The notes beneath the pieces were generated by a model, which saw only the letters and a program-made list of their open reading frames with translations, did not search any database and had not been told where the DNA came from. Positions 25,682 through 33,998 of a stretch of 64,000 nucleotides of DNA are shown here, one piece after another. The DNA is from CAVQND01 sp049518415 (GTDB lineage: Bacteria > Verrucomicrobiota > Verrucomicrobiia > Limisphaerales > UBA8199), in assembly GCA_049518415.1 (NCBI GenBank), contig JBEKRX010000040.1, positions 1 through 64,000 of the forward strand, in the 5' to 3' direction. How positions within the stretch are numbered: the stretch's first letter is position 1; every line of letters starts with the position of its first letter. The translations under genes and the position numbers were made by a program.

Positions 25682-26727
25682 GCAATAAAAGTTCCCAAAA
25701 TTCGAGTCGGCGAGTGAACGTGGCGGTGGTGGGCCTGGGGTTCATGGGCGTCACGCATTTGCGCGCCTATCAGGCGGTTGAGTCGGCGCGAATTGTCGCC
25801 GTGTGCGACTCCGTGCGCCTGCCGGTCAACGGCGTGCTGGCAGGGGTGGCCGGCAACATCAAGAAATCCGACGACATCGATCTCGGCCCGCGGGTCAAGG
25901 TGTTCCGGAAGTTGGAAGGGGTGCTGGCCGACCCGGAGGTCGAGTTGGTGGACATCTGCACGCCCACGGCACTGCATCCGGAGCAGGCCATCGCGGCGCT
26001 CAAGGCCGGCAAGCATGTCCTGTGCGAAAAGCCGCTGGCCCGCACCGCGGCGGCCGCCCGCCAGATGGTGAAGGTGGCCGAGTCGGCGCCCGGTTTTTTG
26101 ATGCCGGCCTTCTGCGTGCGGTTCTGGCCGGGGTGGAGTTGGCTCAAGGGCGTGGTGCAGGAGCGGACTTACGGCCAGGTCCTGGCGGCGCGCTTCCGGC
26201 GCGTCTCCGAGCTGCCCACTTGGAGCCAGCAGGGCACTTACTCGGGTGGCGCCGACGTGGGCGGCGCCTTGTTCGACCTGCACATTCACGACACCGATTT
26301 TGTCCAGTTCCTTTTCGGCCGGCCGGCGAGCGTCTTCGCGACCGGCGTCACGGGGGCCGGCGGCTCGATTGATCACGTGGTGACGCAGTACCTTTACCCG
26401 GGCGGCCCGGCGGTTTATGCCGAGGGAAGCTGGCTGCTCACCGGGGCCTTCAATATGTCCTACACCCTCCTGTGCGAACGCGCGACCCTGGACTTCGACC
26501 TCACGCGCGGAGCCGACGCTATGCAGGTGTCCGAGCCGGGTCAGCCGGCGCGCGTCGTCAAGTACGACGGTCCGGACGGCTACGGCGGCGAGGTCCGCTA
26601 TATGGTGGAGTGTATTGCCGAGGGCAAACGGCCGAGCGTGGTCACCGGACAGGATGGACTGACGGCCCTGGAGATTTGCGAGGCGGAGGAGCGGTCTGTC
26701 AGGACCGGCACGGTTGTGGAGACCTAG
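25678..26727 (+). CDS. Gfo/Idh/MocA-family oxidoreductase
   Basis: A 349-residue cytosolic NAD(P)-dependent dehydrogenase. The Rossmann motif VAVVGLGFMGVTHLRAY is at about residues 15-31, and the signature LCEKPLARTAAAARQMV is near residue 120. The C-terminal domain has the catalytic-region GGALFDLHIHDTDFVQFLFG. Start ATG 25678 overlaps the stop of the epimerase gene by 4 nt. Pairs of this kind oxidise a sugar or inositol that the epimerase then rearranges. The substrate is unknown. Unlike the copy at 4.9 kb it has no Tat signal, so this pathway is internal. Confidence 0.88.
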   Translation: MSNKSSQNSSRRVNVAVVGLGFMGVTHLRAYQAVESARIVAVCDSVRLPVNGVLAGVAGNIKKSDDIDLGPRVKVFRKLEGVLADPEVELVDICTPTALHPEQAIAALKAGKHVLCEKPLARTAAAARQMVKVAESAPGFLMPAFCVRFWPGWSWLKGVVQERTYGQVLAARFRRVSELPTWSQQGTYSGGADVGGALFDLHIHDTDFVQFLFGRPASVFATGVTGAGGSIDHVVTQYLYPGGPAVYAEGSWLLTGAFNMSYTLLCERATLDFDLTRGADAMQVSEPGQPARVVKYDGPDGYGGEVRYMVECIAEGKRPSVVTGQDGLTALEICEAEERSVRTGTVVET

Positions 26728-26924
26728 CGCGGAAGGTTTCGCGAGCTTTTCGGAACTCGACACCTCGCTTCGCAAAGCGAGTCTTGTAGAATTCGACATT
26801 TGACTTTGCCGCAAGTTCGACGAGAGTCAGCCTATCCCACGCATAACGTTCATCCAATGGTCTGCCGTTGTCCTCACAAAACCGCCGGTATTCGGTTTGG
26901 AAATGTTGGCGATGGATCGGGACA

Positions 26925-27300
26925 TGGGTGGCGCCCTTTCAGGGCTTGGAATGTCTGTGGGGGTCGGTAACCTGGGCCTCCGCTCGCGGGGCTCGCGTCA
27001 GCCCAGGCTTTGACATTTCGGGCTTTCAGCCCTGCTAAAGGGCGCTGCGCGTGCACAACCGCTCCGCGGCCCATGCTTGGGGCATCAGATTGCGGGTCTC
27101 GGCCCCTCGGAATGTGCGGAAGGGGCGCGCCAGGCGGGCCTCAAACCGGTGACAGATGGATAAAGCGCGCTGGCCTGCGGGCTGAAAGCCCGCGATGCGA
27201 GAGCCTGGGGTGAGGCGCACCGCGCCGAGCCCCAGGTCATGGGCCGAATAAACCTCACGGCCCTGAAAGGGCGGGACAAGGAGCGCGCCGACACACGTCC
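26925..27300. repeat. Inverted pair of composite hairpin (REP-like) elements
   Basis: Two related copies lie head to head. Left copy: GCCCT-TTC-AGGGC (26933-26945), a long stem CCTGGGC...GCCCAGG (26971-27007), and GGGCT-TTC-AGCCC (27020-27032). Right copy, inverted: GCGGGCT-GAA-AGCCCGC (27177-27193), a CCTGGGG.../...CCCAGG stem, and GCCCT-GAA-AGGGC (27260-27272). The arms differ in places yet still pair. The right end abuts the truncated tcmP. The remainder of 26728-27317 shows no gene. Confidence 0.65.
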
Positions 27301-27317
27301 ATTCAATCCCACGCAAG

Positions 27318-27794
27318 AGCCAATACGCACATTTTCGCCGGGCGCTCTGCCTCCTGGACCCTTATGACCTCAATCCCAACTGGTCCGTGGTCCAGAGGGC
27401 TGGGCAGATGAAGAGCATCGAGCTTTTCCTGAACTTCATGATCATGGACGCGAACATGAACGTTCTTTGGCGTAACCCTGACGCGGTCGCACCCGACCAG
27501 GCCCGCCGGATGACCATTTTCTGGGGTGATGAATCGTGGCGTGAGGCGGCCTACAAGAAGGAACTCGGCCTTTTTGGCGAGATGGAGGAAAAAGCAACCA
27601 ACGAGGACGTCATTGCCGCCTACGGCAAGCGCCTCAAAGAGGTCGCCGGGTTCAAATACGTCCCCGACCCCATCCCTATGCGCAATTCTAGGGGAAACGT
27701 CGTTTACTACCTCTTCTTCGCGTCTCACAACCAAACCGGCGACCGAATTGCGCGGGATGTGTTCAAGAAGTATCGTAACAAAGGCGTTGTCTGA
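27318..27794 (+). pseudogene. tcmP: Three-Cys-motif partner protein TcmP, 5'-truncated
   Basis: The frame reads SQYAHFRRALCLLDPYDLN from about 27318, continues into ELFLNFMIMDANMNVLWRNP and ends with VVYYLFFASHNQTG...FKKYRNKG. This is the C-terminal half of TcmP, a family that always accompanies a 'three-Cys-motif' DUF5131 protein; the full protein is normally nearer 280-300 residues. Upstream of about 27318 the frame runs into hairpin-repeat DNA, so the N-terminal part has been lost, apparently by insertion or deletion at the repeat. An internal GTG (27387) could start a 135-residue product. Its TGA overlaps the ATG of the DUF5131 gene (TGATG). TcmP function is unknown. Confidence 0.75.
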
Positions 27795-28549
27795 TGGCCC
27801 AGCAATCTGCAATCGAGTGGACCGAAGCGACCTGGAACCCCGTCACCGGCTGTTCCAAGGTGAGCCGTGGCTGCAAGCACTGCTACGCCGAGCGGATGGC
27901 GCTCCGGTTACAGGCAATCGGCGCGGCCAACTATCGCAACGGATTCAAACTCACCGTGCACGAGCACGCTCTCAACCTGCCGCTCGCGTGGCGCAAGTCG
28001 CAGAGCATTTTCGTCAATTCCATGAGCGACCTTTACCACAAAGAGGTTCCGCTCGCCTTCATCCAGAAGGTTTTCGCCGTCATGCGGCTTGCCGACTGGC
28101 ACCGCTTCCAGGTCCTCACCAAGCGCGCCGAGCGCCTGGCCGAGCTCAGCCCCAAGCTGCCTTGGGCGCCCAACATCTGGCAGGGCGTCACCGTCGAACA
28201 CCCGGACTACACCTGCCGCATTGACCTGCTTCGCCAGACCGGCGCGCACGTCAAGTTTCTCTCCCTGGAGCCCCTGCTTGCGCCCATGCCCCGGCTGAAG
28301 CTCCCGGGCATTGACTGGGTGATCGTCGGCGGCGAGTCTGGGCCCGGCGCGCGGCCCATTCAAGAAACATGGGTCACGGACATCCGCGACCAGTGCCAGA
28401 AGGCCGGCGTCGCCTTCTACTTCAAACAGTGGGGCGGCGTGTTCAAGAAGCGGAACGGCCGCACCCTGCAAGGCCGTCTCTGGGATGAGATGCCAGAGGC
28501 CCCGGAAGCCGTTGCCCGGACCCGCCAGCTTGACCTCGTGCTGGCCTAG
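27794..28549 (+). CDS. Three-Cys-motif DUF5131 (phage Gp37/Gp68 family) protein
   Basis: A 251-residue protein. The family hallmark IEWTEATWNPVTGCSKVSRG with CKHCYAERMA shows the C-x(5)-C-x2-C three-cysteine motif, thought to hold an iron-sulphur cluster as in radical-SAM enzymes. Later family positions are SIFVNSMSDLYHKEVP, WHRFQVLTKRAERL, IDWVIVGGESGPGARP and FYFKQWGG. Phages and mobile islands often carry it. It starts inside the stop codon of tcmP, matching the fixed pairing of these two families. The three cysteines and the length look intact, so this gene may work even though its partner is truncated. Confidence 0.88.
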   Translation: MAQQSAIEWTEATWNPVTGCSKVSRGCKHCYAERMALRLQAIGAANYRNGFKLTVHEHALNLPLAWRKSQSIFVNSMSDLYHKEVPLAFIQKVFAVMRLADWHRFQVLTKRAERLAELSPKLPWAPNIWQGVTVEHPDYTCRIDLLRQTGAHVKFLSLEPLLAPMPRLKLPGIDWVIVGGESGPGARPIQETWVTDIRDQCQKAGVAFYFKQWGGVFKKRNGRTLQGRLWDEMPEAPEAVARTRQLDLVLA

Positions 28550-28880
28550 ACCGGCACCAGGCCCGGCATCCTTGGCTGCCCCTTAAACTTTCCGAGAACG
28601 CAATGGCAGACGTTTTCTCAAAAAAAAGCGGTCCCAAGTCATGGCTGCCATCCCCTCGACGGGCAACAAGCATACCGAACTGCGGCTGGCAGCCATTTTC
28701 CGTGCGCACGGCATCACCGGCTGGTGGCGGCACCGCCCGCTGCCCGGCAAGCTAGACTGACTTCCTCTCGGCGCAAGCGCAAGTCGTTGATTTGCAGGCT
28801 TCCGCCATCAGTTTACTTGCTACATTTTGGGGAAATCCCCGATTTTCGGCCATTTTCGTCAAATGGGAGAGGAAGTCAGG
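28550..28880. other. Intergenic region with a vsr remnant
   Basis: The only recognisable content is the decayed Vsr-like gene at 28603-28760, listed separately. From 28761 to 28880 nothing is seen. Confidence 0.5.
28603..28760 (+). pseudogene. Remnant of a very-short-patch-repair (Vsr)-like endonuclease gene
   Basis: ATG 28603 begins MADVFSKK, then the family sequence continues one frame over as KKRSQVMAAIPSTGNKHTEL and RLAAIFRAHGITGWWRHRPL, ending in a stop (PGKLD*). The shift falls in a run of seven A (28621-28627); one more A would restore the frame. The usual continuation PDFVF...DGCFWHGC is missing, so only about the first 45 residues remain. Vsr enzymes nick T:G mismatches next to a cytosine methylase gene, which is absent here. 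Confidence 0.6.
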
Positions 28881-29930
28881 TTAGGGCTGCGTGGGCGGCT
28901 TGAGGAATCCCTGATACCGCAGCCAGTTGGCACAAGACTCCGTCCAGGTGGAGCAGGGGTGGTCGCTTGAGCGGACACCGAAGTCGTGGGCGGCGGTGGC
29001 ATAGATGTGCAACTCCGCCGGGACGCCGGCGCGCTTCAGGGCGAGGTACATGAACACGCTTTGCTCCGGGCTGCTGATGATATCGTCGCCGCCGTGGGCG
29101 AGGAATACCGGGGGCGTGCCGGCCGGGACGCGCAGGCCTGGGGCCAGTTCATCCTTGTCCTTCGCCTTCAGATAGCCCGAATAAGCGAGAATGGCGAAGT
29201 CAGGCCGGCAACTGATTTGGTCGACGTCGTCGATCGGCTCGTAGGTCCGCCGCTCGAAGTTGGTCGCTGTGGCAATGGCCAGATGGCCGCCCGCCGAGAA
29301 ACCGACCATGCCGATTCGCTGCGGATTGAGGCCCCACTGCCTGGCTTTGCTCCGTACCAGGCTGACGGCCCGCTGGGCATCCTGGAGGGGGCGTCGGGCC
29401 GGCTCGGCTTTGGGCTCGTCTGGGTGGCGCGGGACGCGGTATTTGAGGATGATGCCGGTCACGCCGAGCGAATTCAGCCAGGCAGCGACTTCCTCGCCTT
29501 CCAGTTGCCAGTAGAGATTCCAGTAGCCGCCCCCGGGACAGATGAGCACCGCTGTCCCGGTGTCCTTATCCTTGGCCGGTCGGTAGATCGTGATGGTTGG
29601 TTTAGTGACGTCGGTAACCATCCTGGTCGGCTCGGTGACCTCGACCTGCTTGCGGTCCAGCCTTGGTGACATGGGGAACCTCTCCGCACCGATATTGCCG
29701 TTCTCATCCGGGACTCTGCCCGGCCAAATCTCGAAGACCAGCGGATGGTCGGCCCCGGCCGCCGGCAGCGGCACGGAACCGCTGCCCTGCACGGGCAAGG
29801 TTTCACCCGGTCGCGCGGGAGCGGAGGCCCAAAACGGCCTCGGGTCAACGGGTCTGCCCGGCGCCGTCGAGAGGAGAGCGAAGAGGCAAGCGATGGTCCC
29901 ACCCAGAGGGAGGATGAATGGACGTTTCAT
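28881..29930 (-). CDS. Exported alpha/beta-hydrolase, acetyl-xylan-esterase-like
   Basis: A 349-residue protein with a signal peptide (LPLGGTIACLFALLSTAPG). The esterase fold shows TAVLICPGGGYWNLYWQLEG (oxyanion GGG-Y), RIGMVGFSAGGHLA (G-x-S-x-G nucleophile elbow), FLAHGGDDIISSPEQS (acid Asp) and YATAAHDFGVR (catalytic His). This matches the BD-FAE / acetylxylan-esterase type of polysaccharide deacetylating or feruloyl esterases common in plant-polymer-degrading bacteria. The likely role is removal of acyl groups from hemicellulose in the periplasm. It is transcribed alone, divergent from pgi. Confidence 0.85.
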   Translation of the reverse strand: MKRPFILPLGGTIACLFALLSTAPGRPVDPRPFWASAPARPGETLPVQGSGSVPLPAAGADHPLVFEIWPGRVPDENGNIGAERFPMSPRLDRKQVEVTEPTRMVTDVTKPTITIYRPAKDKDTGTAVLICPGGGYWNLYWQLEGEEVAAWLNSLGVTGIILKYRVPRHPDEPKAEPARRPLQDAQRAVSLVRSKARQWGLNPQRIGMVGFSAGGHLAIATATNFERRTYEPIDDVDQISCRPDFAILAYSGYLKAKDKDELAPGLRVPAGTPPVFLAHGGDDIISSPEQSVFMYLALKRAGVPAELHIYATAAHDFGVRSSDHPCSTWTESCANWLRYQGFLKPPTQP

Positions 29931-30056
29931 AAACGGTTTATTCCGGCGCCACGGGCAATGCTCGCAAAGGCTCAGCTCAGTGCAATCTTAATCTTCCATC
30001 CGTGTTCTTCTTCGGTTGCGACTGGGCGGGGCTGAGTTAAACTTGACTGCGTTATT

Positions 30057-31658
30057 ATGAAGTACTCTAAATCACAGCTCTGGCAACGGTTTCAGAAATA
30101 CTGCACGGAGTACCCTGAGCTGGGCCTGGCCGTGGACCTGAGCCGGATGAATTTTCCGGAAGGCTATTTTGCGTCCATGCAACCGCGGATGCGAGAGGCC
30201 TTTGCCGCCATGGCCAGGCTCGAGAGAGGGGCGATTGCGAACCCGGCTGAAAAGCGCAGGGTCGGGCACTATTGGCTGCGCCAGCCGGCCTTGGCGCCCT
30301 CGGGCGAAATCCGCCAGGAGATCGAGGAGACGCTTGCCGCGGTAAAGAGCTTTGCGGCCCAAGTCCACTGTGGCGCCGTGCGTGGCGCCAAGGGGCCGTT
30401 CAAGAACCTCCTCCACATAGGCATTGGCGGTTCAGCTTTGGGCCCGCAGTTTGTTGCCAGTGCCCTGGGCCAGCCAGGGAGGGACAAAATGGCTCCCTTT
30501 TTCTTCGATAATACGGACCCAGACGGCATGAATAGGGTCCTGGCCCAAATCGGCTCGGACCTCGGGCAGACCCTCACCCTGGTCGTCTCCAAGGCTGGGG
30601 CCACCCCGGAGACTCGAAACGGAATGTTGGTAGCTGAGGCAGCCTACTCGAGGGCCGGGCTGGCCTTCCCCGCTCACGCAGTCGCTGTCACCATGCGGGC
30701 CAGTCTGCTGGACAAACGGGCCCTGGAACGGCAGTGGTTGAGTCGTTTTCCCATCTGGGATTGGGTTGGTGGCAGAACCAGCGAACTATCCCCGGTCGGC
30801 TTGCTGCCTGCGGCCCTGCAAGGGTTGGATATCGATTCTCTGCTGGCAGGCGCCAGGGCTTGCGATGCAATCACTCGCGTCAGAAATGTCCGAGCCAACC
30901 CTTCGGCACAATTGGCGGTGATGTGGTTTTACAGCGGTAACGGTAAAGGAGGGAAAAACATGATTGTTTTGCCCTATAAAGACAGGCTGGAACTGTTTTC
31001 GAGGTATCTTCAGCAACTGATAATGGAGTCTTTAGGCAAAGGCTTGGACCTCAAAGGAAAGGTGGTGCATCAGGGTATTACTGTGCTCGGCAATAAGGGT
31101 TCCACCGACCAACACTCCTACATCCAGCAATTGAGAGACGGGTTGAATGACTTCTTCGTGACATTCATGGAGGTTCTTGGGGACGGCAATGGTCCTGAGG
31201 TGATGGTGGAGGAGAAGGTGACCTGCGGGGACTATCTGAATGGATTACTGTTGGGGACGCGCGAGGCGCTTTATGAGAATGGGCGTGAATCTGTAACGTT
31301 AACTATTAGGGATATTTCTCCCTTTAGCGTTGGCGTATTGATTGCGCTTTTTGAGCGGGCAGTGGGGCTTTATGCGTCTCTCGTTAACGTTAACGCCTAC
31401 GATCAGCCAGGGGTCCAAGCCGGCAAGAAAGCGGCCTCGGTTATCATCGGCCTCCAAACCAAGGTCCTTGATTACCTCGAGAAGAATCAAACCGGGGGAA
31501 CTGCTGCTGAGATCGCCAGTGCCATCGGCCTCAAAGAGGAAGCAGAGACCGTTTTCAAGGTCTGTGAACATCTTGCGGCGAACCCGGAGCGGGGAATCCG
31601 CAAGTCGCCTGGACCATCGCGGTTCAGGGCCAAGTACCAAAGCTCCCGGTTGCAGTGA
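30057..31658 (+). CDS. pgi: Glucose-6-phosphate isomerase
   Basis: A 533-residue glycolytic enzyme interconverting glucose 6-phosphate and fructose 6-phosphate. Family motifs: LLHIGIGGSALGPQFVASAL, VVSKAGATPETRNGM (phosphate-binding SIS loop), PYKDRLELFSRYLQQLIMES and NKGSTDQHSYIQQLRDG (signature with catalytic His). The length is close to the family norm. ATG 30057 has no strong Shine-Dalgarno sequence. The stop codon is followed at once by the ATG of mnmG (TGA-ATG), so the two may be co-transcribed. Codon use is somewhat less GC-biased than in the neighbouring exported enzymes. Confidence 0.95.
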   Translation: MKYSKSQLWQRFQKYCTEYPELGLAVDLSRMNFPEGYFASMQPRMREAFAAMARLERGAIANPAEKRRVGHYWLRQPALAPSGEIRQEIEETLAAVKSFAAQVHCGAVRGAKGPFKNLLHIGIGGSALGPQFVASALGQPGRDKMAPFFFDNTDPDGMNRVLAQIGSDLGQTLTLVVSKAGATPETRNGMLVAEAAYSRAGLAFPAHAVAVTMRASLLDKRALERQWLSRFPIWDWVGGRTSELSPVGLLPAALQGLDIDSLLAGARACDAITRVRNVRANPSAQLAVMWFYSGNGKGGKNMIVLPYKDRLELFSRYLQQLIMESLGKGLDLKGKVVHQGITVLGNKGSTDQHSYIQQLRDGLNDFFVTFMEVLGDGNGPEVMVEEKVTCGDYLNGLLLGTREALYENGRESVTLTIRDISPFSVGVLIALFERAVGLYASLVNVNAYDQPGVQAGKKAASVIIGLQTKVLDYLEKNQTGGTAAEIASAIGLKEEAETVFKVCEHLAANPERGIRKSPGPSRFRAKYQSSRLQ

Positions 31659-33617
31659 ATGGCAGTTCGATTCGCGATGTTCGTTTACCCCAAAGAGTAT
31701 GATGTAATCGTAGTGGGTGCTGGGCATGCCGGGATTGAAGCCGGCCTTGCTGCGGCACGGATGGGTTGCCAGACGCTTTTGCTGACCATCAATGCTGACA
31801 CGGTGGGCCAGATGTCGTGCAATCCAGCTATCGGGGGGTTGGCCAAAGGCCACCTGGCGCGTGAGATTGACGCCCTTGGTGGGGAGATGGGCTTGGCCAC
31901 AGACATGACGGGATTGCAGTTTCGAATGCTGAACAGAAAGAGGGGGCCGGCGGTCTGGGCGCCTCGAGCCCAATGTGACAAGAAGGCGTATCAGTTCAGA
32001 ATGAAGTGGGTTTGTGAGCGGGAGCCGAACCTGGAACTGCGGCAGGCGGAGTGTGCGAAGGTGCTGCATGAAGGGGGAGAGGTTTATGGTGTGGAGACGA
32101 CGCTCGAGGTGCGATACCTGGGCAGGACGGTCGTTGTGAGCAGCGGCACGTTTCTCAAAGGGTTGATGCATATCGGTCTCAACCGGCAGTCTGGGGGCCG
32201 GGCAGGAGAAGCTGCAGCCACGGTGCTCTCGGCATCGCTGGTTGATATTGGATTGGAGCTTGGGCGATTGAAGACCGGCACACCGCCGCGACTGTTGCGG
32301 CGGTCGATTGACTTTTCCAAGACAGAGGTTCAGCCGGGAGATGAGCCGGTTCCTTACTTTACGCATTGGAAAGACGATTTGTTCCACGTGGAACATTCCA
32401 GGGGGGAGCGAGGCGGTTTGTTCCACGTGGAACAATCCCGAGGCGATTGCCCCGCTCCGGGAGAGGCGACCAGCAAGTATCCCCCAAGCTCGATCCTGGC
32501 CTCGCTCAACGGGCAACTCCCTTGCCATATCACCTACACGACTGGCGCAACCGCCCGCATCATCAGGGAAAACCTCGATAAGTCTCCTCTCTACTCCGGC
32601 ATCATCCAAGGGGTCGGCCCTCGTTATTGCCCGTCCATCGAAGACAAAATAGTCAAGTTTCCGGAAAAGGAGAGGCAACAGTTGTTCCTTGAACCGGAGG
32701 GAATCGCCACAGACGAAATCTACGTCAACGGCTTTTCGACGTCATTGCCGTTCGAGGTACAGGTGGCTATGGTCAGAACGATTATCGGCTGCGAGCACGC
32801 GGAGATACTTCGCCCTGCCTACGCTGTGGAGTACGATTTCGTCTTCCCTACGCAGCTCCATGCCTCGCTCGAGACGAAGGTCTGCCGCAACCTGTACTTG
32901 GCCGGCCAAGTCAATGGCACCTCGGGTTACGAAGAGGCTGCAGGTCAGGGGCTCCTGGCCGGCATTAATGCCGCCCGCCGTGTCCGCAACCTTGAACCCG
33001 TAGTCCTGCGCCGAGATCAGGCTTACATCGGTGTGCTAATCGATGACCTGGTTACCAAGGGCACCTTCGAGCCGTACCGAATGTTTACTTCTCGGGCCGA
33101 GTACCGTCTCCTGCTGCGCCAGGACAATGCCGACCTGCGTCTATCTGACATCGGGCATAAAGTCGGTCTGCTCCCCGAGCGCAAGGCCCGACTCGTTCAG
33201 GAAAAGCAGCAGCGGATCAACGCCGAAATCCTGCGCCTGGAAACTACCCGCTCCGGGTGCGAGACCTTGGCCCAGGTCCTTCGCCGGCCGGAGATCAGGT
33301 ACGAAGACCTGCCGAATCCGAAAGGCAGATTGACAGACGAGGTCATCCAGCAGGTCGAGATAGCCATCAAGTACGCCGGATACATCTCGCGCCAGGAAGA
33401 CGAAGTTGCCAAGTTCAAGAATCTCGAAGACAAGCATATCCCGGAAACCTTCGACTACTCGACCGTCCCGAGCCTGCGCAGCGAGGCACGCCAGAAGTTC
33501 ATCCAGATTCGCCCGGCGACGCTTGGACAGGCCTCCCGCATTTCCGGGGTTTCCCCGGCTGATATCAGCATTCTTATGGTCTGGCTCAGGCGTGGCACTG
33601 AGCCCGCCCGAGAATGA
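31659..33617 (+). CDS. mnmG: tRNA uridine-5-carboxymethylaminomethyl modification enzyme MnmG (GidA)
   Basis: A 652-residue FAD enzyme which, with MnmE, modifies U34 in tRNAs. The FAD motif YDVIVVGAGHAGIEAGLAAA and NADTVGQMSCNPAIGGLAKG are at the N-terminus; GVGPRYCPSIEDK and FLEPEGIATDEIYVNGFSTS lie mid-protein; the helical C-terminal domain ends near SPADISILMVWL. ATG 31677 (MFVYPKEYDV) is an equally likely start. Compared with the family, about 40 extra residues lie between PVPYFTHWK and LPCHITYTT (near 238-285). They include LFHVEH and LFHVEQ, the translations of two perfect parS-type sites. MnmG near dnaA is the classic origin neighbourhood. Confidence 0.95.
   Translation: MAVRFAMFVYPKEYDVIVVGAGHAGIEAGLAAARMGCQTLLLTINADTVGQMSCNPAIGGLAKGHLAREIDALGGEMGLATDMTGLQFRMLNRKRGPAVWAPRAQCDKKAYQFRMKWVCEREPNLELRQAECAKVLHEGGEVYGVETTLEVRYLGRTVVVSSGTFLKGLMHIGLNRQSGGRAGEAAATVLSASLVDIGLELGRLKTGTPPRLLRRSIDFSKTEVQPGDEPVPYFTHWKDDLFHVEHSRGERGGLFHVEQSRGDCPAPGEATSKYPPSSILASLNGQLPCHITYTTGATARIIRENLDKSPLYSGIIQGVGPRYCPSIEDKIVKFPEKERQQLFLEPEGIATDEIYVNGFSTSLPFEVQVAMVRTIIGCEHAEILRPAYAVEYDFVFPTQLHASLETKVCRNLYLAGQVNGTSGYEEAAGQGLLAGINAARRVRNLEPVVLRRDQAYIGVLIDDLVTKGTFEPYRMFTSRAEYRLLLRQDNADLRLSDIGHKVGLLPERKARLVQEKQQRINAEILRLETTRSGCETLAQVLRRPEIRYEDLPNPKGRLTDEVIQQVEIAIKYAGYISRQEDEVAKFKNLEDKHIPETFDYSTVPSLRSEARQKFIQIRPATLGQASRISGVSPADISILMVWLRRGTEPARE
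32380..32395. promoter_or_regulatory. parS: parS-type centromere site 1, inside mnmG
   Basis: TGTTCCACGTGGAACA, a perfect 16-bp palindrome equal to the symmetric form of the ParB-binding parS consensus (TGTTNCACGTGAAACA and relatives). It is read through as LFHVEH within an insertion of MnmG. ParB loaded here would help segregate the origin region. parA/parB genes are not in the window. Confidence 0.85.
32419..32434. promoter_or_regulatory. parS: parS-type centromere site 2, inside mnmG
   Basis: A second perfect TGTTCCACGTGGAACA exactly 39 bp from the first, so in the same codon phase (LFHVEQ). Two identical 16-bp palindromes this close cannot be chance. Confidence 0.85.
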
Positions 33618-33998
33618 AAACCAGTCGTGGGGTCCGAAGCGAGCGAATGGTGTGCAGAATGAACAGAGCGAAGCGGGGCGGAAGGGTTGACGGGTTGACA
33701 TAAGATATGCTAAGTATATGCCACAGAATGTTAAGATTGAATGTTACAGGGGGGGGGCACCTTGAATCCACACGCAACCATATCAGAATCGGGCAAGACG
33801 CGCGCCGGAGCGGGAACTTCCAGCGTGGGACCGGGACAGAAACATGGAGGGCCGCGGAGCACGTGGAATACGGGGGAAAAGGCCCTTTCTTTCCGCGTAT
33901 TCCGCCTATTCCGCGGTTCCAAAGAGGAGCCTTGCGCGCGGTTTTGGGGGCCGGCTTGACCTCGCTGGGGGGCCCGCCTAGAATGTGCGCGTGACCAG
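33618..33998. other. Intergenic region between mnmG and the parvulin gene
   Basis: No gene recognised. It has an AT-rich patch (33700-33745), a run of nine G (about 33750-33758) and an inverted repeat GGAATACG...CGTATTCC (33865-33903). The latter might be a hairpin in the leader or part of a dispersed repeat. No DnaA box was seen. Confidence 0.5.

Noticed and set aside
31299..32678. 459-codon minus-strand frame across pgi and mnmG
   Set aside because: It is antisense to two certain genes; its MFHVEQ/LFHVEQ motifs come from the palindromic parS sites read on the other strand.
33855..33872. Third parS site (GCACGTGGAATACG)
   Set aside because: Only the CACGTGGAA half matches; the left half is absent.
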